From Bacteroidales bacterium UBA4772 (lineage in GTDB: Bacteria; Bacteroidota; Bacteroidia; Bacteroidales; VadinHA17), in assembly GCA_002403305.1 (NCBI GenBank), contig DHHM01000007.1, positions 1 through 64,000 of the forward strand: a DNA stretch of 64,000 bases, in the 5' to 3' direction. This document shows positions 41,210-51,370 of the stretch, piece by piece; within the stretch, counting starts at the first letter, position 1, and the number at the start of each line of letters is the position of its first letter. Both the position numbers and the translations under genes were made by a program. The notes under the pieces are model-generated. The model saw nothing but the letters and a program-made list of their open reading frames with translations. It did no database searches and was not told the DNA's origin.

Positions 41210-41992
41210 ATGATAATTCCCTTTAACAAATATGAGGGTACAGGCAATGACTTTATCATTGTACGAAACAATCCCAAGCTCCTTGACCACAATGATAACA
41301 ATATCTTCAAAAGGCTGTGCAACAGACGTTTCGGGATAGGAGCTGACGGGCTCATACTTATCGAAGATTCCCCAGGCTATGATTTCAGAATGCTCTACTA
41401 CAATGCTGACGGCTCTCCGGGAGAGATGTGCGGTAACGGCGGACGCTGCGCGGCACACTTTGTTATGAAACATCTTACCGGACCCCGCAACCTCTCCTTC
41501 CTGGCTGGTGACGGTCCGCATACAGCCAGATCAGCCGGTGATGATATAATTGAGATATCGGTAAGGGACGTGAGGGAGTCCGGAGAAACCCCTGACGGCA
41601 TCCTGGTAAACACCGGTGTACCTCACCTGGTAATCTTCACAGATGATACGGAGAGAGCTGATTTTGTGACATTTGCACGTGGCATCCGGCATTCGTCACG
41701 CTATGCCCCCGGGGGAGTCAATGTGAACCTGGTAAGGGTAACAGATAACGGTTTGGTAATCAGGACGTATGAACGGGGAGTGGAAGATGAAACCCTATCA
41801 TGCGGTACCGGCGCAACGGCATCTGCCATTGCGGCAGCCCTGACCGGAAAAATTGTCACTGGTGAGACCCGGGTGAGCGTCAGGGGCGGCGAACTTCATA
41901 TCAGGTTTGTAACTGACGGGGCGGCAGCCTCTGAGGTATATCTTACCGGACCGGCGACATTTGTATTCAGCGGAGAGACAGAAATCCTATAA
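41210..41992 (+). CDS. dapF: diaminopimelate epimerase
   Basis: A 260-residue cofactor-independent epimerase that converts LL- to meso-diaminopimelate for lysine and peptidoglycan synthesis. The catalytic cysteine pair is C74 in PGEMCGNGGRCAAHF and C198 in ETLSCGTGATASAIAA. The N-terminus KYEGTGNDFIIV is also a family hallmark. It lies 9 bp upstream of the alpha/beta hydrolase gene, apparently in one operon with it and rlmN. Confidence 0.96.
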   Translation: MIIPFNKYEGTGNDFIIVRNNPKLLDHNDNNIFKRLCNRRFGIGADGLILIEDSPGYDFRMLYYNADGSPGEMCGNGGRCAAHFVMKHLTGPRNLSFLAGDGPHTARSAGDDIIEISVRDVRESGETPDGILVNTGVPHLVIFTDDTERADFVTFARGIRHSSRYAPGGVNVNLVRVTDNGLVIRTYERGVEDETLSCGTGATASAIAAALTGKIVTGETRVSVRGGELHIRFVTDGAAASEVYLTGPATFVFSGETEIL

Positions 41993-42001
41993 CATATCAA
42001 T

Positions 42002-43099
42002 ATGAAACAGAACTCAGTGAAAAGCCCTTTCTTAATCATCCTTTTCATCTCCTTATGTCCGGCACTTGCAGCTCAGCCCGGCAACGCCGAGATCATGGAT
42101 GCCCTGAACAATGTGGGACGCCGGTTTGAGTCCCTGAACCATCGCCTTGATGTTCTGGAGAAGAGTATTGACGATATCCTCTGGTATGAGCGCGTGGGCG
42201 ATGTGGCCTTCATTGACAAGATCTATACGACTGGTCCACCCCCTGCAAAAGAGAGTAATCCTACCGGACAGGGCGCCGGCAACCCCCTGAAATTCTGGAG
42301 CTATGTCTTCATACCCCGCGATGCGGACGCGTCAAAAAAATACCCCCTGCTGGTCTTCCCCCACGGCGGCGTCCATGCCAACTTCACCACCTATTACACC
42401 CACATCATCCGTGAGATGGTAGCCCAGGGCTATATCGTCGTAGCAGCCGAATACCGGGGTTCAACCGGCTACGGTGCGGGCATGTACCGGCGGATCGACT
42501 ACGGCGGCCTGGAGGTTGAGGATGTCGATGCCGGCAGAAAGTATATGATCGAAAATTATGAGATCGTTGACAGAGACCGGGTGGGCGTCATCGGCTGGAG
42601 CCACGGCGGACTGATTGGACTGTTCTGTATCTTCGATCACCCGGATGCATACAAAGCCTGCTTTGCAGGCGTGCCTGTCAGCGACGTCATAGCACGCATG
42701 GGCTACAAGGACGACAGCTACCGGGACCTCTACTCCGCCCCATACCACATAGGCAAGACAGCCGATGAGAATGTGGCCGAGTATCGCAGGCGCTCCCCTG
42801 CATGGCAGGTTGACCGCTACCAAAACACTCCGCTGCTGATCCACACCAACACCATTGACGAGGATGTGAACGTTCTTGAGGTCGAACACCTCATAAAATC
42901 ACTCAAGGCAGCCGGAAAACAGAATTTCAGTTACAAAATATTCGAGGAGATGCCCGGAGGCCACTCTTTTGACAGGATGGATTACCGCGAGGCCAGGAAG
43001 ATCAGACTCGACATATACAGCTTCCTCAACGGCCACCTGAAGCCGCCCCGGCCCTTCAAATCGCTCCGTGATCTGGAGAGAGCCGCCTACCGTTTCTGA
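42002..43099 (+). CDS. exported prolyl-oligopeptidase-type alpha/beta hydrolase
   Basis: A 365-residue protein with a signal peptide (about 1-24) and a peptidase S9-type alpha/beta hydrolase domain. The nucleophile is S200 in VIGWSHGGLIGL; the acid is D286 or D288 in TNTIDEDVN; the histidine is H321 in MPGGHSFDRM; the oxyanion region is VFPHGGVHANF. No N-terminal propeller is present, so the active site would be open to larger substrates than in true oligopeptidases. Its stop codon overlaps the rlmN start by one base (TGATG). Substrate may be a peptide or an ester. Confidence 0.85.
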   Translation: MKQNSVKSPFLIILFISLCPALAAQPGNAEIMDALNNVGRRFESLNHRLDVLEKSIDDILWYERVGDVAFIDKIYTTGPPPAKESNPTGQGAGNPLKFWSYVFIPRDADASKKYPLLVFPHGGVHANFTTYYTHIIREMVAQGYIVVAAEYRGSTGYGAGMYRRIDYGGLEVEDVDAGRKYMIENYEIVDRDRVGVIGWSHGGLIGLFCIFDHPDAYKACFAGVPVSDVIARMGYKDDSYRDLYSAPYHIGKTADENVAEYRRRSPAWQVDRYQNTPLLIHTNTIDEDVNVLEVEHLIKSLKAAGKQNFSYKIFEEMPGGHSFDRMDYREARKIRLDIYSFLNGHLKPPRPFKSLRDLERAAYRF

Positions 43100-44127
43100 T
43101 GAGCAGGCAACGACTCTTCGGCAAGACACTGGATGAGCTGTCAGACATCACCGCAGCGGCCTCGCTTCCCACTTACGCTGCACGGCAAATCGCTGGCTGG
43201 CTCTACAGGCGGGGGGCACCTGAGATCAGCGGAATGACTGACCTCTCTCTTGCTGCGCGCAGCCTGCTGGAGAAAGAGTGGGAGACCGGACTCACCCCGC
43301 CGTCGTCAGTGGCCTCCGCCAGTGACGGCACAAAAAAATACCTCTTTGGCATCTCTGAGAACCGGTTTATAGAGACAGCCTTCATCCCTGACCGTGACCG
43401 GGCTACGGTATGCCTCTCGGTACAGTCGGGATGCCGCATGGGATGCCACTTCTGCATGACGGCAAGACAGGGGTTCCAGGGCAATCTATCATCAGGTGAC
43501 ATCCTGAACCAGTTCAGAAGCATCCCCGACCACCTGTCCCTGACCAATATTGTCTATATGGGCATGGGAGAGCCTCTCGACAACTTCGAAGAGGTGATGA
43601 AGAGCCTTGAGATACTCACCTCGGAGTGGGGTTACGGATGGAGTCCCTCACGCATTACGGTAAGCACCATAGGGATCACCGACAGGATACGTGATTTCCT
43701 GGAGGGCACCCGGTGTCACCTCGCCGTCAGCCTGCACTCCCCCTTCGATGAGGAGCGCCAGGCGCTGATGCCGGTCCAGAAAGCTCACCCCATCAAAAAA
43801 GTGCTCGAAGTAATCAGGAGGTACGACTTCGGGAGACAGAGACGGATATCCTTTGAATACATTCTGTTCAAGGGGCTCAATGACACCCCCGCACATGTCC
43901 GGGAGCTGGCCGGGATCCTCAACGGTATTCGCTGCCGCATCAACCTGATCCGGTTTCATGCCATTCCGGGCTCCGAATACCGGAGTCCTGATACGAAAGC
44001 CATGGAGGCATTTCGTGACCACCTCAATGCAAAAGGGATTACAGCCACAATACGTGCCAGCCGCGGCGAGGATATCGGCGCCGCCTGCGGCCTGCTCTCA
44101 ACACTTGAACAAAACAAAACCAGATGA
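43099..44127 (+). CDS. rlmN: 23S rRNA (adenine2503-C2)-methyltransferase
   Basis: A 342-residue radical-SAM enzyme that methylates A2503 of 23S rRNA (and A37 of some tRNAs). The iron-sulfur cysteines are C112, C116 and C119 in QSGCRMGCHFCMTARQGF. The RlmN-type segments NIVYMGMGEPLDNFEEV and VSLHSPFDEERQALMP are present, and the methyl-carrying cysteine is in GEDIGAACGLL near the C-terminus. The length is typical. The start overlaps the preceding stop codon by one base. Confidence 0.96.
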   Translation: MSRQRLFGKTLDELSDITAAASLPTYAARQIAGWLYRRGAPEISGMTDLSLAARSLLEKEWETGLTPPSSVASASDGTKKYLFGISENRFIETAFIPDRDRATVCLSVQSGCRMGCHFCMTARQGFQGNLSSGDILNQFRSIPDHLSLTNIVYMGMGEPLDNFEEVMKSLEILTSEWGYGWSPSRITVSTIGITDRIRDFLEGTRCHLAVSLHSPFDEERQALMPVQKAHPIKKVLEVIRRYDFGRQRRISFEYILFKGLNDTPAHVRELAGILNGIRCRINLIRFHAIPGSEYRSPDTKAMEAFRDHLNAKGITATIRASRGEDIGAACGLLSTLEQNKTR

Positions 44128-44218
44128 CACTTGCATGAACAAGTGCCTGCATCAGGATAAGTTTACCATTTTTCATATAAGTCCCATTCGACCAATAGAA
44201 TAAACATAAGATAATCCC

Positions 44219-45652
44219 ATGAAAATCAAATTTTTACAAGCAGTCATCATCGCCGCACTCACCTCAACCTGTCTCAGCGGCCAGCAGAATACCATAGATA
44301 CTATCCTGGCAGACACTTCTCTCACCGGAACATCGTGGTCAATTTGTTTTACAGACGCCGTAACCGGTGAGATGATCTTCGGTCATGATGCTGAACGCAA
44401 CCTCGCCTCTGCCTCGGTGATGAAGCTCTATCCCACCTCGGTGGCACTAGCGCTCCTGGGTCCTGATTACCGGTTTTCAACCGACATCTACATCTCGGGG
44501 AAATTCAACAGCCGCCGGGGAGTGGTTGACGGTGATGTCGTCATTAAGGGCGGCGGCGACCCGGCACTGGGATCAGAGTACTTCCGAGATCACTACGGTG
44601 ATGTAGTGGGTCAGTGGACGGCAGCACTGCTGAATGCCGGCGTCAGGCATGTAAAAGGCCGCGTTGCAGCTGCCACGTCAATTTATGATTTCAATCCCGC
44701 CCCCTCAGGATGGTCGTGGGGCAACCTGGGTCAGTACTACGGGGCTGGAGTTTACGATATAAATTTCAACGACAATAAATTCAATATCTATATCACCGGC
44801 CATAATGAAGGATCACCGGCGGTGATCGACTCGGTCGAGCTATACGGAAGAGATGTACGGCTAACGAACTATCTTACCTCGTCAGGCAGAAGTGACCAAG
44901 GCTATGTCTACAATACACCCTATTCCCACACTGCCTGGATATCCGGAAGCGTGCCTGCCGACAGCAGCTTTGCTCTGAAAGCATCCAACCCGGACCCTCC
45001 CCTGACGGTTGTGAGACTGCTTGACCGGGCCATGCGGGATGCAGGCATAAGAATCGACGGCTCTGCCTCAGCGGCAAGAACCAATGCAGTTCCGGAGGAG
45101 ATGACACCTCTCTGCGTGACCCTCTCTCCCACCCTGGAAGAGATAGTCAAGGTAACCAATCATGAGAGCGTCAACATGTATGCCGAGGCTATCAGGAAAC
45201 ATCTCGGTTACGCTATTCTGGGAGAGGAGTCCTTCAGCGCTGGTGCCCGGGTGATAAGATCATTCCTTGACTCTATCGGGTGCAAGCCCTACGAAGCTGT
45301 CATACTTGACGGGTCAGGACTCTCAGCCAACAACAACATCAGTGCGCTGATGACGGTGAGGCTGCTGGTGTACATGCACAACAGCCCGTGTACTGCCCCG
45401 TTCATCGCCTCCCTTCCCGAAGGAGCCGTCTCAGGTACAATGAAGAGCTACTTCAGGGACGAGTTTTTCAAAGGCAGGGTCTTCGCCAAGACCGGAACCA
45501 TCAGCAGCGCCAAGTCGTTTGCAGGCTATGTAACCACCGGCAGCGGGAGAAGGCTGGCCTTCACCATGTTCGCAAACGGATTCACCGTACCGAACAGGAA
45601 AATAACCGACTATATGGAAGCGGTAGTCAGGGAGATAATCGAAAAATACTGA
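44219..45652 (+). CDS. dacB: D-alanyl-D-alanine carboxypeptidase/endopeptidase (PBP4 family)
   Basis: A 477-residue periplasmic penicillin-binding protein of the DacB/PBP4 type. Signal peptide about 1-21. The active-site motifs are S66-V-M-K69 (SxxK) in NLASASVMKLYPT, SAN in DGSGLSANN (SxN), and KTG in FAKTGTISSAKSFAG. The insertion between SxxK and SxN is the long PBP4-type insertion. It trims or cleaves peptidoglycan cross-links. It stands alone 91 bp after rlmN. Confidence 0.94.
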   Translation: MKIKFLQAVIIAALTSTCLSGQQNTIDTILADTSLTGTSWSICFTDAVTGEMIFGHDAERNLASASVMKLYPTSVALALLGPDYRFSTDIYISGKFNSRRGVVDGDVVIKGGGDPALGSEYFRDHYGDVVGQWTAALLNAGVRHVKGRVAAATSIYDFNPAPSGWSWGNLGQYYGAGVYDINFNDNKFNIYITGHNEGSPAVIDSVELYGRDVRLTNYLTSSGRSDQGYVYNTPYSHTAWISGSVPADSSFALKASNPDPPLTVVRLLDRAMRDAGIRIDGSASAARTNAVPEEMTPLCVTLSPTLEEIVKVTNHESVNMYAEAIRKHLGYAILGEESFSAGARVIRSFLDSIGCKPYEAVILDGSGLSANNNISALMTVRLLVYMHNSPCTAPFIASLPEGAVSGTMKSYFRDEFFKGRVFAKTGTISSAKSFAGYVTTGSGRRLAFTMFANGFTVPNRKITDYMEAVVREIIEKY

Positions 45653-45738
45653 ACAACAACCTGCTTAAGGCAGTGGAGAACTTTTATCTGCACTTTTTGT
45701 TTTAATATACTTTAACATAACAACGTTTCAGAAACCGC

Positions 45739-45746
45739 TAATTTTG
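45739..45746 (+). promoter_or_regulatory. -7 promoter element of the RND efflux operon
   Basis: TAATTTTG matches TAnnTTTG and lies 28 bases before the adaptor start codon, giving a leader of about 20 bases. No canonical TTG is seen at 17-23 bases upstream. No repressor gene is next to the operon. Confidence 0.5.
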
Positions 45747-45774
45747 CGCTTTCTAAGAAAAATTCAATTCGGGA

Positions 45775-46968
45775 ATGAAAAAAGGAACAAAGATTGCCCT
45801 GTGGGTCAGCATCCCACTGATCCTGGCAATTTGGTTTGGAGGACCAAGACTGGGCCTCTGGGGTGACAGAGACCTGAAAAAGGATGCCGCGGCTACTTCC
45901 AAACAGCCACTGGTGCCGGGTCAGGCAGAGGGCCAGCCACAGAGCCAGGGACAGGGGCAGTCACAGGGTCAACCTCAGAACCAGGCGCAGCCCCGGGGAG
46001 GTCCGGGTGGAGGGGCTCCGGGTGGAGGACAGCTTCCCGTGAACGGAACCATAGCCAAACCTTCTTACCTCACCAGCGGCATAAGATCGGCCGGATCATT
46101 GCTGGCCAATGAAGAGGTGGACATCGTCAGCAAGGTACCCGGCAAGGTCACAGCTGTTTTTTTCAAGGAGGGTAGCAGGGTTAAGAAAGGCGATCTGCTG
46201 GTGAAGATATATGACGAGGACCTGCAGGCACAGCTTCGAAGGTCGGAGATACAGGAGAAGCTGCTGGCCGAGAAGCTCGAACGCCAGAGGGTGCTTCTCG
46301 AAAAAGATGCCGTAAGCAGGGAGTCGTTTGACCAGCTGCAGACAGACTATAACGTCATTCTGGCTGATATGAACCTCCTTAAGGTCAGGATAGCTGAGAC
46401 AGAGGTGAGGGCACCGTTTGACGGGGTGATAGGTTTCCGCTATGTCAGCGAAGGCACCTATGTACAACCTTCAGTCAAGATCGCCCATCTGACCGACCCC
46501 TCCACACTCAAGCTCGAATTTGCCATATCTGAAAAATATGTATCCGAAAATCTGATGGGCAAGCGAATCTCATTCGAGACCGAGGGCTACAATGAGGAGT
46601 TCTTTGCAACTGTATATGCCATTGACTACCGCATAGATGAAACAACGAGGACTATCGGTCTGAGAGCCCGTTACAACAACAGGGACGGGCGGCTGGTACC
46701 GGGCATGTTCGCATCACTGACGCTGATCACCGATGAAAAGCAGAATGCTATCCAGGTGCCAACGGAATCCATAGTGCCCGAGATGAACGAGAAAAAGATC
46801 TGGGTAGTGAAGAACGGCAGGGCTTCTCTTGTTCCGGTTGTCACCGGCACCCGGACCGCAACTATGATCGAGGTGCTCTCCGGAATCTCTGCAGGCGATA
46901 CCGTGCTTACCACCGGGCTCATGCAGTTGAGGGACAATATGCCGGTAAGAGTTAACATAACGGATTAG
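45775..46968 (+). CDS. RND efflux periplasmic adaptor (HlyD/MFP family)
   Basis: A 397-residue adaptor linking the RND pump to the outer-membrane channel. An N-terminal membrane segment (about 7-24) anchors it. It is followed by a low-complexity linker rich in Gln, Gly and Pro (about 45-85, for example QSQGQGQSQGQPQNQAQPRG). The lipoyl/barrel-sandwich and alpha-hairpin regions follow (EVDIVSKVPGKVTAVFFKEG; APFDGVIGFRYVSEGTYV), then the beta-barrel and membrane-proximal domains. There is no lipobox. It is the first gene of the adaptor-pump-channel operon. Confidence 0.94.
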   Translation: MKKGTKIALWVSIPLILAIWFGGPRLGLWGDRDLKKDAAATSKQPLVPGQAEGQPQSQGQGQSQGQPQNQAQPRGGPGGGAPGGGQLPVNGTIAKPSYLTSGIRSAGSLLANEEVDIVSKVPGKVTAVFFKEGSRVKKGDLLVKIYDEDLQAQLRRSEIQEKLLAEKLERQRVLLEKDAVSRESFDQLQTDYNVILADMNLLKVRIAETEVRAPFDGVIGFRYVSEGTYVQPSVKIAHLTDPSTLKLEFAISEKYVSENLMGKRISFETEGYNEEFFATVYAIDYRIDETTRTIGLRARYNNRDGRLVPGMFASLTLITDEKQNAIQVPTESIVPEMNEKKIWVVKNGRASLVPVVTGTRTATMIEVLSGISAGDTVLTTGLMQLRDNMPVRVNITD

Positions 46969-47006
46969 CGCCGGACGATCACAGCAGATAACAACTGAAT
47001 AAACAA

Positions 47007-50000
47007 ATGAGTTTATCGTCATTAAGTATAGAGAGACCGGTACTGGCCACGGTGATGGCACTGGTGATACTCATTCTCGGAGGTATCGGATATACCTTCC
47101 TCGGAGTGAGAGATTACCCGAGTGTTGACCCGGCGATAGTGACAGTATCAACCTCTTTCCCCGGGGCCAACTCTGACGTAATCGAGACACAGATAACCGA
47201 ACCTCTTGAGTCTGCAATTAACAGCGTGCAGGGAATACGCTCCATATCGAGCTCCAGTAGCGACGGCTCCTCGCGCATCACCGTTGAGTTCAAACTGGAA
47301 GTGGATATGGAGACTGCCGTCAATGACGTCCGCGACAAGGTCTCCGGCGCCATGCGCCGCCTGCCGCAGGATGTTGACCCGCCGGTGGTGCAGAAAGCCG
47401 ATGCCGATGCCCAGCCTATATTCGCAGTAACACTCCGCAGCGACAGCAGGTCAATCATTGACGTCAGCACCTACGCTGAGATCAACTTCAAGGAGAGGTT
47501 GCAGACCATCTCAGGTGTAAGCGCTGTGGGGGTCTGGGGATCCAAAAAGCTATCCATCAGGATGAAGATGGACCCCGCGAGGCTGGCAGCCTACGGCCTC
47601 ACACCACTGGATGTACGGACCGCAGTAACACGCGAGAACATCGAACTTCCTTCGGGAAGGATTGAGGGAGACAACACTGAGCTTACGATCCGAACCCTGG
47701 GCAGGCTCCGAACCGTTGACGAGTTCAATGATCTGATCATTGCAAAGAGCGGCGACAGGGTGGTGAAGTTCAGCGATATAGGAATAGCCGAGATCGATGC
47801 CGAGAACATCAGGTCACACCTGAAGAGCAACGGCAAGCCTGCGGTAAACGTTGTGCTGGTACCCCAGCCTGGCGCCAATTACATCGAAATCGTCGATGAA
47901 GCAATGGTAATGCTGGAACAGCTCAAGAAAGACCTGCCGGAAGATATAACCACCGAGATACTCTTTGACAATACAATTTATATACGCGAATCCATCAGGG
48001 AGGTCAGGAACACCATCTTCATCGCCTTTTTGCTGGTGGTGCTGGTCATCTTCTTCTTCCTGAGAAACTGGAGAACAACACTCATACCGGTCATTGCGAT
48101 CCCTGTTGCCCTTATCGGGACTTTCTTCGTGATGTACATTGCCGACTTCACCATTAACACCCTGACGCTATTTGCAATTGTACTGGCCATCGGTCTGGTT
48201 GTTGACGATGCCATAGTTGTGGTGGAGAACATATATACAAAGGTCGAAAAGGGCATGAAGCCCAGGGAGGCTGCCCTCACGGGATCACGCGAGATCTTCT
48301 TTGCCATCATCGCCACCACGGTGGCCCTTGTAGCCGTCTTCTTCCCGATTGTCTTTCTCCAGGGAGTGACCGGCAGGCTCTTCAGGGAGTTCAGCCTGGT
48401 GATTGTGGGAGCAGTGGTAATATCCTCCTTCCTGGCACTGACGCTTACTCCCATGGTCTCATCCAGGGTGCTGAAGCACAATACCATGGAAGGCCGGTTC
48501 TACCGGTCTACTGAGCCATTCTTCAGCGGCATGATAAATCTCTACCGCAGATGGATAACATCCTTCCTGAAGAGAAGGTACTGGGCCATTGTCATTATTG
48601 TGGCTGCCGGCGTGCTGATAGGAATCTTATGGACGATGTTGCCGTCGGAGATGGCTCCGCTGGAGGACCGCGGTTATTTAAACATCAGCGCCAGGGCCAC
48701 GGAGGGCACCTCCTACGACTACATGACCGCATATATGAACAGACTGTATCCGGTAGTACAGGAGAAGGTGCCCGAGAGCGACAACATCATGATGATGGTG
48801 GGCATGGGCGGAACCAACAGCGCCAACATGAGGGTCAGGCTCTCCGACCGTCGTGACCGCAAACGTTCACAGCAGGAGATAGCGGCTTCGCTTTCTCCTG
48901 TCCTGAGGCAGTACACCGGTGCCCGGACAATAGTGTCGCAGCAGCAGACCTTCGGATCACGCCGCGGAGGCCTCCCGGTGCAGTACGTGATACAGGCAAA
49001 GAACCTCAACGACCTGAAGAGGGTGATACCCGACTTCATGGCTGAGGTCTCGGAAAGTCAATACTTTTCGGCCAGCGACGTGAACCTGAAGTTCACCAAG
49101 CCTGAGCTTACCGTCCTCATCAACAGGGAGAAAGCCTCCATGATGGGTGTCAACGTACAGAACATAGCCCAGACACTGCAGCTAACCATGAGTGAGCAAC
49201 GTATCGGCTATTACATCCTCAACGGCAAGCAGTACCAGATCTTCAGCCAGTTCGACAAGTCGAAGCGCAATGATCCCTATGATCTCACAAGCACCTACGT
49301 CAGGAATGACAAGGGTCATTTGATACAGCTCGACAACATCGTTGAGATACGCGAGAGCAGCCTGCCGCCGCAGCTCTACAGGTATAACAGGTTCGTGTCG
49401 GCAACCGTATCGGCAGGCCTGGCAGGCAAATACACCCTGGGAGAAGGAATTGAAGAGATGGACAGGATAGCCGCCAGGGTGCTAGATGAGAACTTCAGCA
49501 CCACCCTCTCGGGCGACTCAAAGGATTTTGTAGAGAGCACTTCCAGCCTGCTCTTTGCATTCGTCCTGGCCATAGTGCTCATCTACCTCGTTCTCTCGGC
49601 ACAGTTCGAGAGCTTCCGTGATCCGGTGATCATACTGGTAACGGTGCCGCTGGCGCTTATCGGTGCACTGTTTATTATGGTCGTCACCGGACAGACACTC
49701 AACATCTTCAGCCAGATAGGACTGATCATGCTCATCGGAATGGTGGCCAAGAACGGGATACTAATTGTTGAGTTTGCCAACCAGAGACAACAGGCAGGAC
49801 TCAGCATCATGGACGCCGCCCGTGAGGCAGCCGTGGCACGCTTCCGCCCTGTGCTGATGACAAGCCTCACGACAATCCTCGGCATCCTGCCGCTGGCGCT
49901 GGCCTCAGGAGCAGGCGCGGAGAGCCGCATCTCCATGGGCGTCACCGTCGTGGGCGGAATGTTCTTCGCCACCTTCCTGACTCTCTTTGTGGTACCTTCA

Positions 50001-50066
50001 ATCTACAGCTACCTGGCCGGAAAGAAAAATGCAGAAAAAAACAGCAATGAGCAACCGAAGGCTTAG
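47007..50066 (+). CDS. RND multidrug efflux permease (HAE-1 type)
   Basis: A 1019-residue inner-membrane proton-drug antiporter with the usual 12 membrane segments and two large periplasmic loops. The proton-relay aspartate pair is in TM4 (about residues 400-401, IGLVVDDAIVVVENIY). The N-terminus SIERPVLATVMALVILILGG and the C-terminal TM10-12 block ending FLTLFVVPSIYSYLAG are standard. It follows the adaptor by 38 bp and overlaps the TolC gene. Substrate range cannot be told; the sequence is of the drug, not the heavy-metal, subclass. Confidence 0.96.
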   Translation: MSLSSLSIERPVLATVMALVILILGGIGYTFLGVRDYPSVDPAIVTVSTSFPGANSDVIETQITEPLESAINSVQGIRSISSSSSDGSSRITVEFKLEVDMETAVNDVRDKVSGAMRRLPQDVDPPVVQKADADAQPIFAVTLRSDSRSIIDVSTYAEINFKERLQTISGVSAVGVWGSKKLSIRMKMDPARLAAYGLTPLDVRTAVTRENIELPSGRIEGDNTELTIRTLGRLRTVDEFNDLIIAKSGDRVVKFSDIGIAEIDAENIRSHLKSNGKPAVNVVLVPQPGANYIEIVDEAMVMLEQLKKDLPEDITTEILFDNTIYIRESIREVRNTIFIAFLLVVLVIFFFLRNWRTTLIPVIAIPVALIGTFFVMYIADFTINTLTLFAIVLAIGLVVDDAIVVVENIYTKVEKGMKPREAALTGSREIFFAIIATTVALVAVFFPIVFLQGVTGRLFREFSLVIVGAVVISSFLALTLTPMVSSRVLKHNTMEGRFYRSTEPFFSGMINLYRRWITSFLKRRYWAIVIIVAAGVLIGILWTMLPSEMAPLEDRGYLNISARATEGTSYDYMTAYMNRLYPVVQEKVPESDNIMMMVGMGGTNSANMRVRLSDRRDRKRSQQEIAASLSPVLRQYTGARTIVSQQQTFGSRRGGLPVQYVIQAKNLNDLKRVIPDFMAEVSESQYFSASDVNLKFTKPELTVLINREKASMMGVNVQNIAQTLQLTMSEQRIGYYILNGKQYQIFSQFDKSKRNDPYDLTSTYVRNDKGHLIQLDNIVEIRESSLPPQLYRYNRFVSATVSAGLAGKYTLGEGIEEMDRIAARVLDENFSTTLSGDSKDFVESTSSLLFAFVLAIVLIYLVLSAQFESFRDPVIILVTVPLALIGALFIMVVTGQTLNIFSQIGLIMLIGMVAKNGILIVEFANQRQQAGLSIMDAAREAAVARFRPVLMTSLTTILGILPLALASGAGAESRISMGVTVVGGMFFATFLTLFVVPSIYSYLAGKKNAEKNSNEQPKA

Positions 50067-51333
50067 TTTCGTGATATTGCTGCTCCTGATGTCACTGGCA
50101 GCCGGAGCACAGAAGACAATGACCCTCGATGAGGCCATCATGGTGGCACTTGAGAACAACTACTCCCTCAAGATCAGCAGGAACGATGAGGCCATGGCAG
50201 AAAACAATGTCACTCTGGCACCGTTTCTTCCAACCGTTACAGGTACGGGACGACAGTCACAGACAAATAATAATGTTGCCTCTTCATCGTCAGAAGCTGA
50301 TAAGAGCAGGACAAACCTCTATAATGCCGGTGTTGCCCTTAACTGGAAGCTGTTTGACGGACTGGGGATGTTCACCACCTACAGCCGGCAGCAGGAGATG
50401 CTGGCCATGAGCAGCCAGAGGGTCAGGATAAACGTGGAGAACCTGGTCATGCGAGTATGCTCAGAATACTACAATATCATAGTACAGCAAAACAGGATGG
50501 AATCGGCCCTTACTTCACTGGCTCTTTCAAAGTCACGTTATGACAATGCCGAGGAGAAATATATGCTTGGCGTCATCTCGGGGCTCGATCTGCAGCAGGC
50601 GAAGATAGACCTCAATGCCGACAGCTCCGCGGTGCTGTCGCAGCAGGAGACGGTCATCAGTGCTTACATACGGCTGACCAACCTTCTCAGTACGGGCCAT
50701 GAGATAGACTTCAACATACGCGACTCCATCATCCTTGCTCCTGATATGGATATCGATTCTCTGCGGGCGCGTACACTTAAGTACAATAACCAGCTGATAC
50801 TTGCGCGGCAGGGAGAGAGACTCTCAGAGTATGACCTGGAGGCCGTAAGGGCATTGCGCTACCCTACCATTAGCTTCAGCACCGGTTATAACTACAGCCG
50901 CAGTGAGTATCCCTGGTCAGCAGGTTCCTTCAACCAGACAAACGGCCCTAACTGGGGCTTCAATATGTCATGGAATATTTTTTCCGGGTTTGAAACCAAC
51001 AGGAAGATGTCCAATGCGAAGCTGGAGGCGGGGAACAGCAAGCTGGCCTATCTCGACATTGAGTATGAGATCATGGGAGAGCTGGACCTGCTCTACAATA
51101 CCTACCTGAACAATATCACCGTAACCAACTTCGAGGCCGAGAGTGCAGAGCTGGCCAGGGCATCACTGGAGATAGCCGTGGAGCGATACCGGCTCGGCTC
51201 ACTGTCGGGACTCGAATTCAGGGATTACCAGAACAACTACCTGAACGCCATCAACAGAAGGCTGACAGCACTCTATCAGGCAAAGATTTCCGAGATCGGT
51301 CTGAGGCTTCTTGCCGGAGAACTCACTGAATAG
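50029..51333 (+). CDS. TolC-family outer-membrane channel
   Basis: About 434 residues: signal peptide ending SLAAGAQ, then two TolC repeats of long helices and strands (LDEAIMVALENNYSLKISRN at the start; NFEAESAELARASLEIAVERYRLGSLSGLEF near the end, the usual duplicated motif). It forms the outer-membrane exit of the RND pump. I start at the ATG at 50029 (MQKKTAMSNRR); 50047 (MSNRRLSF) is equally good. An extra 14 codons upstream to 49987 look non-coding. The start overlaps the pump gene by 20-38 bases, indicating translational coupling. Confidence 0.93.
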   Translation: MQKKTAMSNRRLSFVILLLLMSLAAGAQKTMTLDEAIMVALENNYSLKISRNDEAMAENNVTLAPFLPTVTGTGRQSQTNNNVASSSSEADKSRTNLYNAGVALNWKLFDGLGMFTTYSRQQEMLAMSSQRVRINVENLVMRVCSEYYNIIVQQNRMESALTSLALSKSRYDNAEEKYMLGVISGLDLQQAKIDLNADSSAVLSQQETVISAYIRLTNLLSTGHEIDFNIRDSIILAPDMDIDSLRARTLKYNNQLILARQGERLSEYDLEAVRALRYPTISFSTGYNYSRSEYPWSAGSFNQTNGPNWGFNMSWNIFSGFETNRKMSNAKLEAGNSKLAYLDIEYEIMGELDLLYNTYLNNITVTNFEAESAELARASLEIAVERYRLGSLSGLEFRDYQNNYLNAINRRLTALYQAKISEIGLRLLAGELTE

Positions 51334-51370
51334 TACGCAGCCCCTCTTTTGTTGCAGATATCCGCATCAT

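Noticed and set aside
44128..44145. Terminator after rlmN (CACTTG/CAAGTG hairpin)
   Set aside because: The 6-bp stem has no U-tract on the plus strand.
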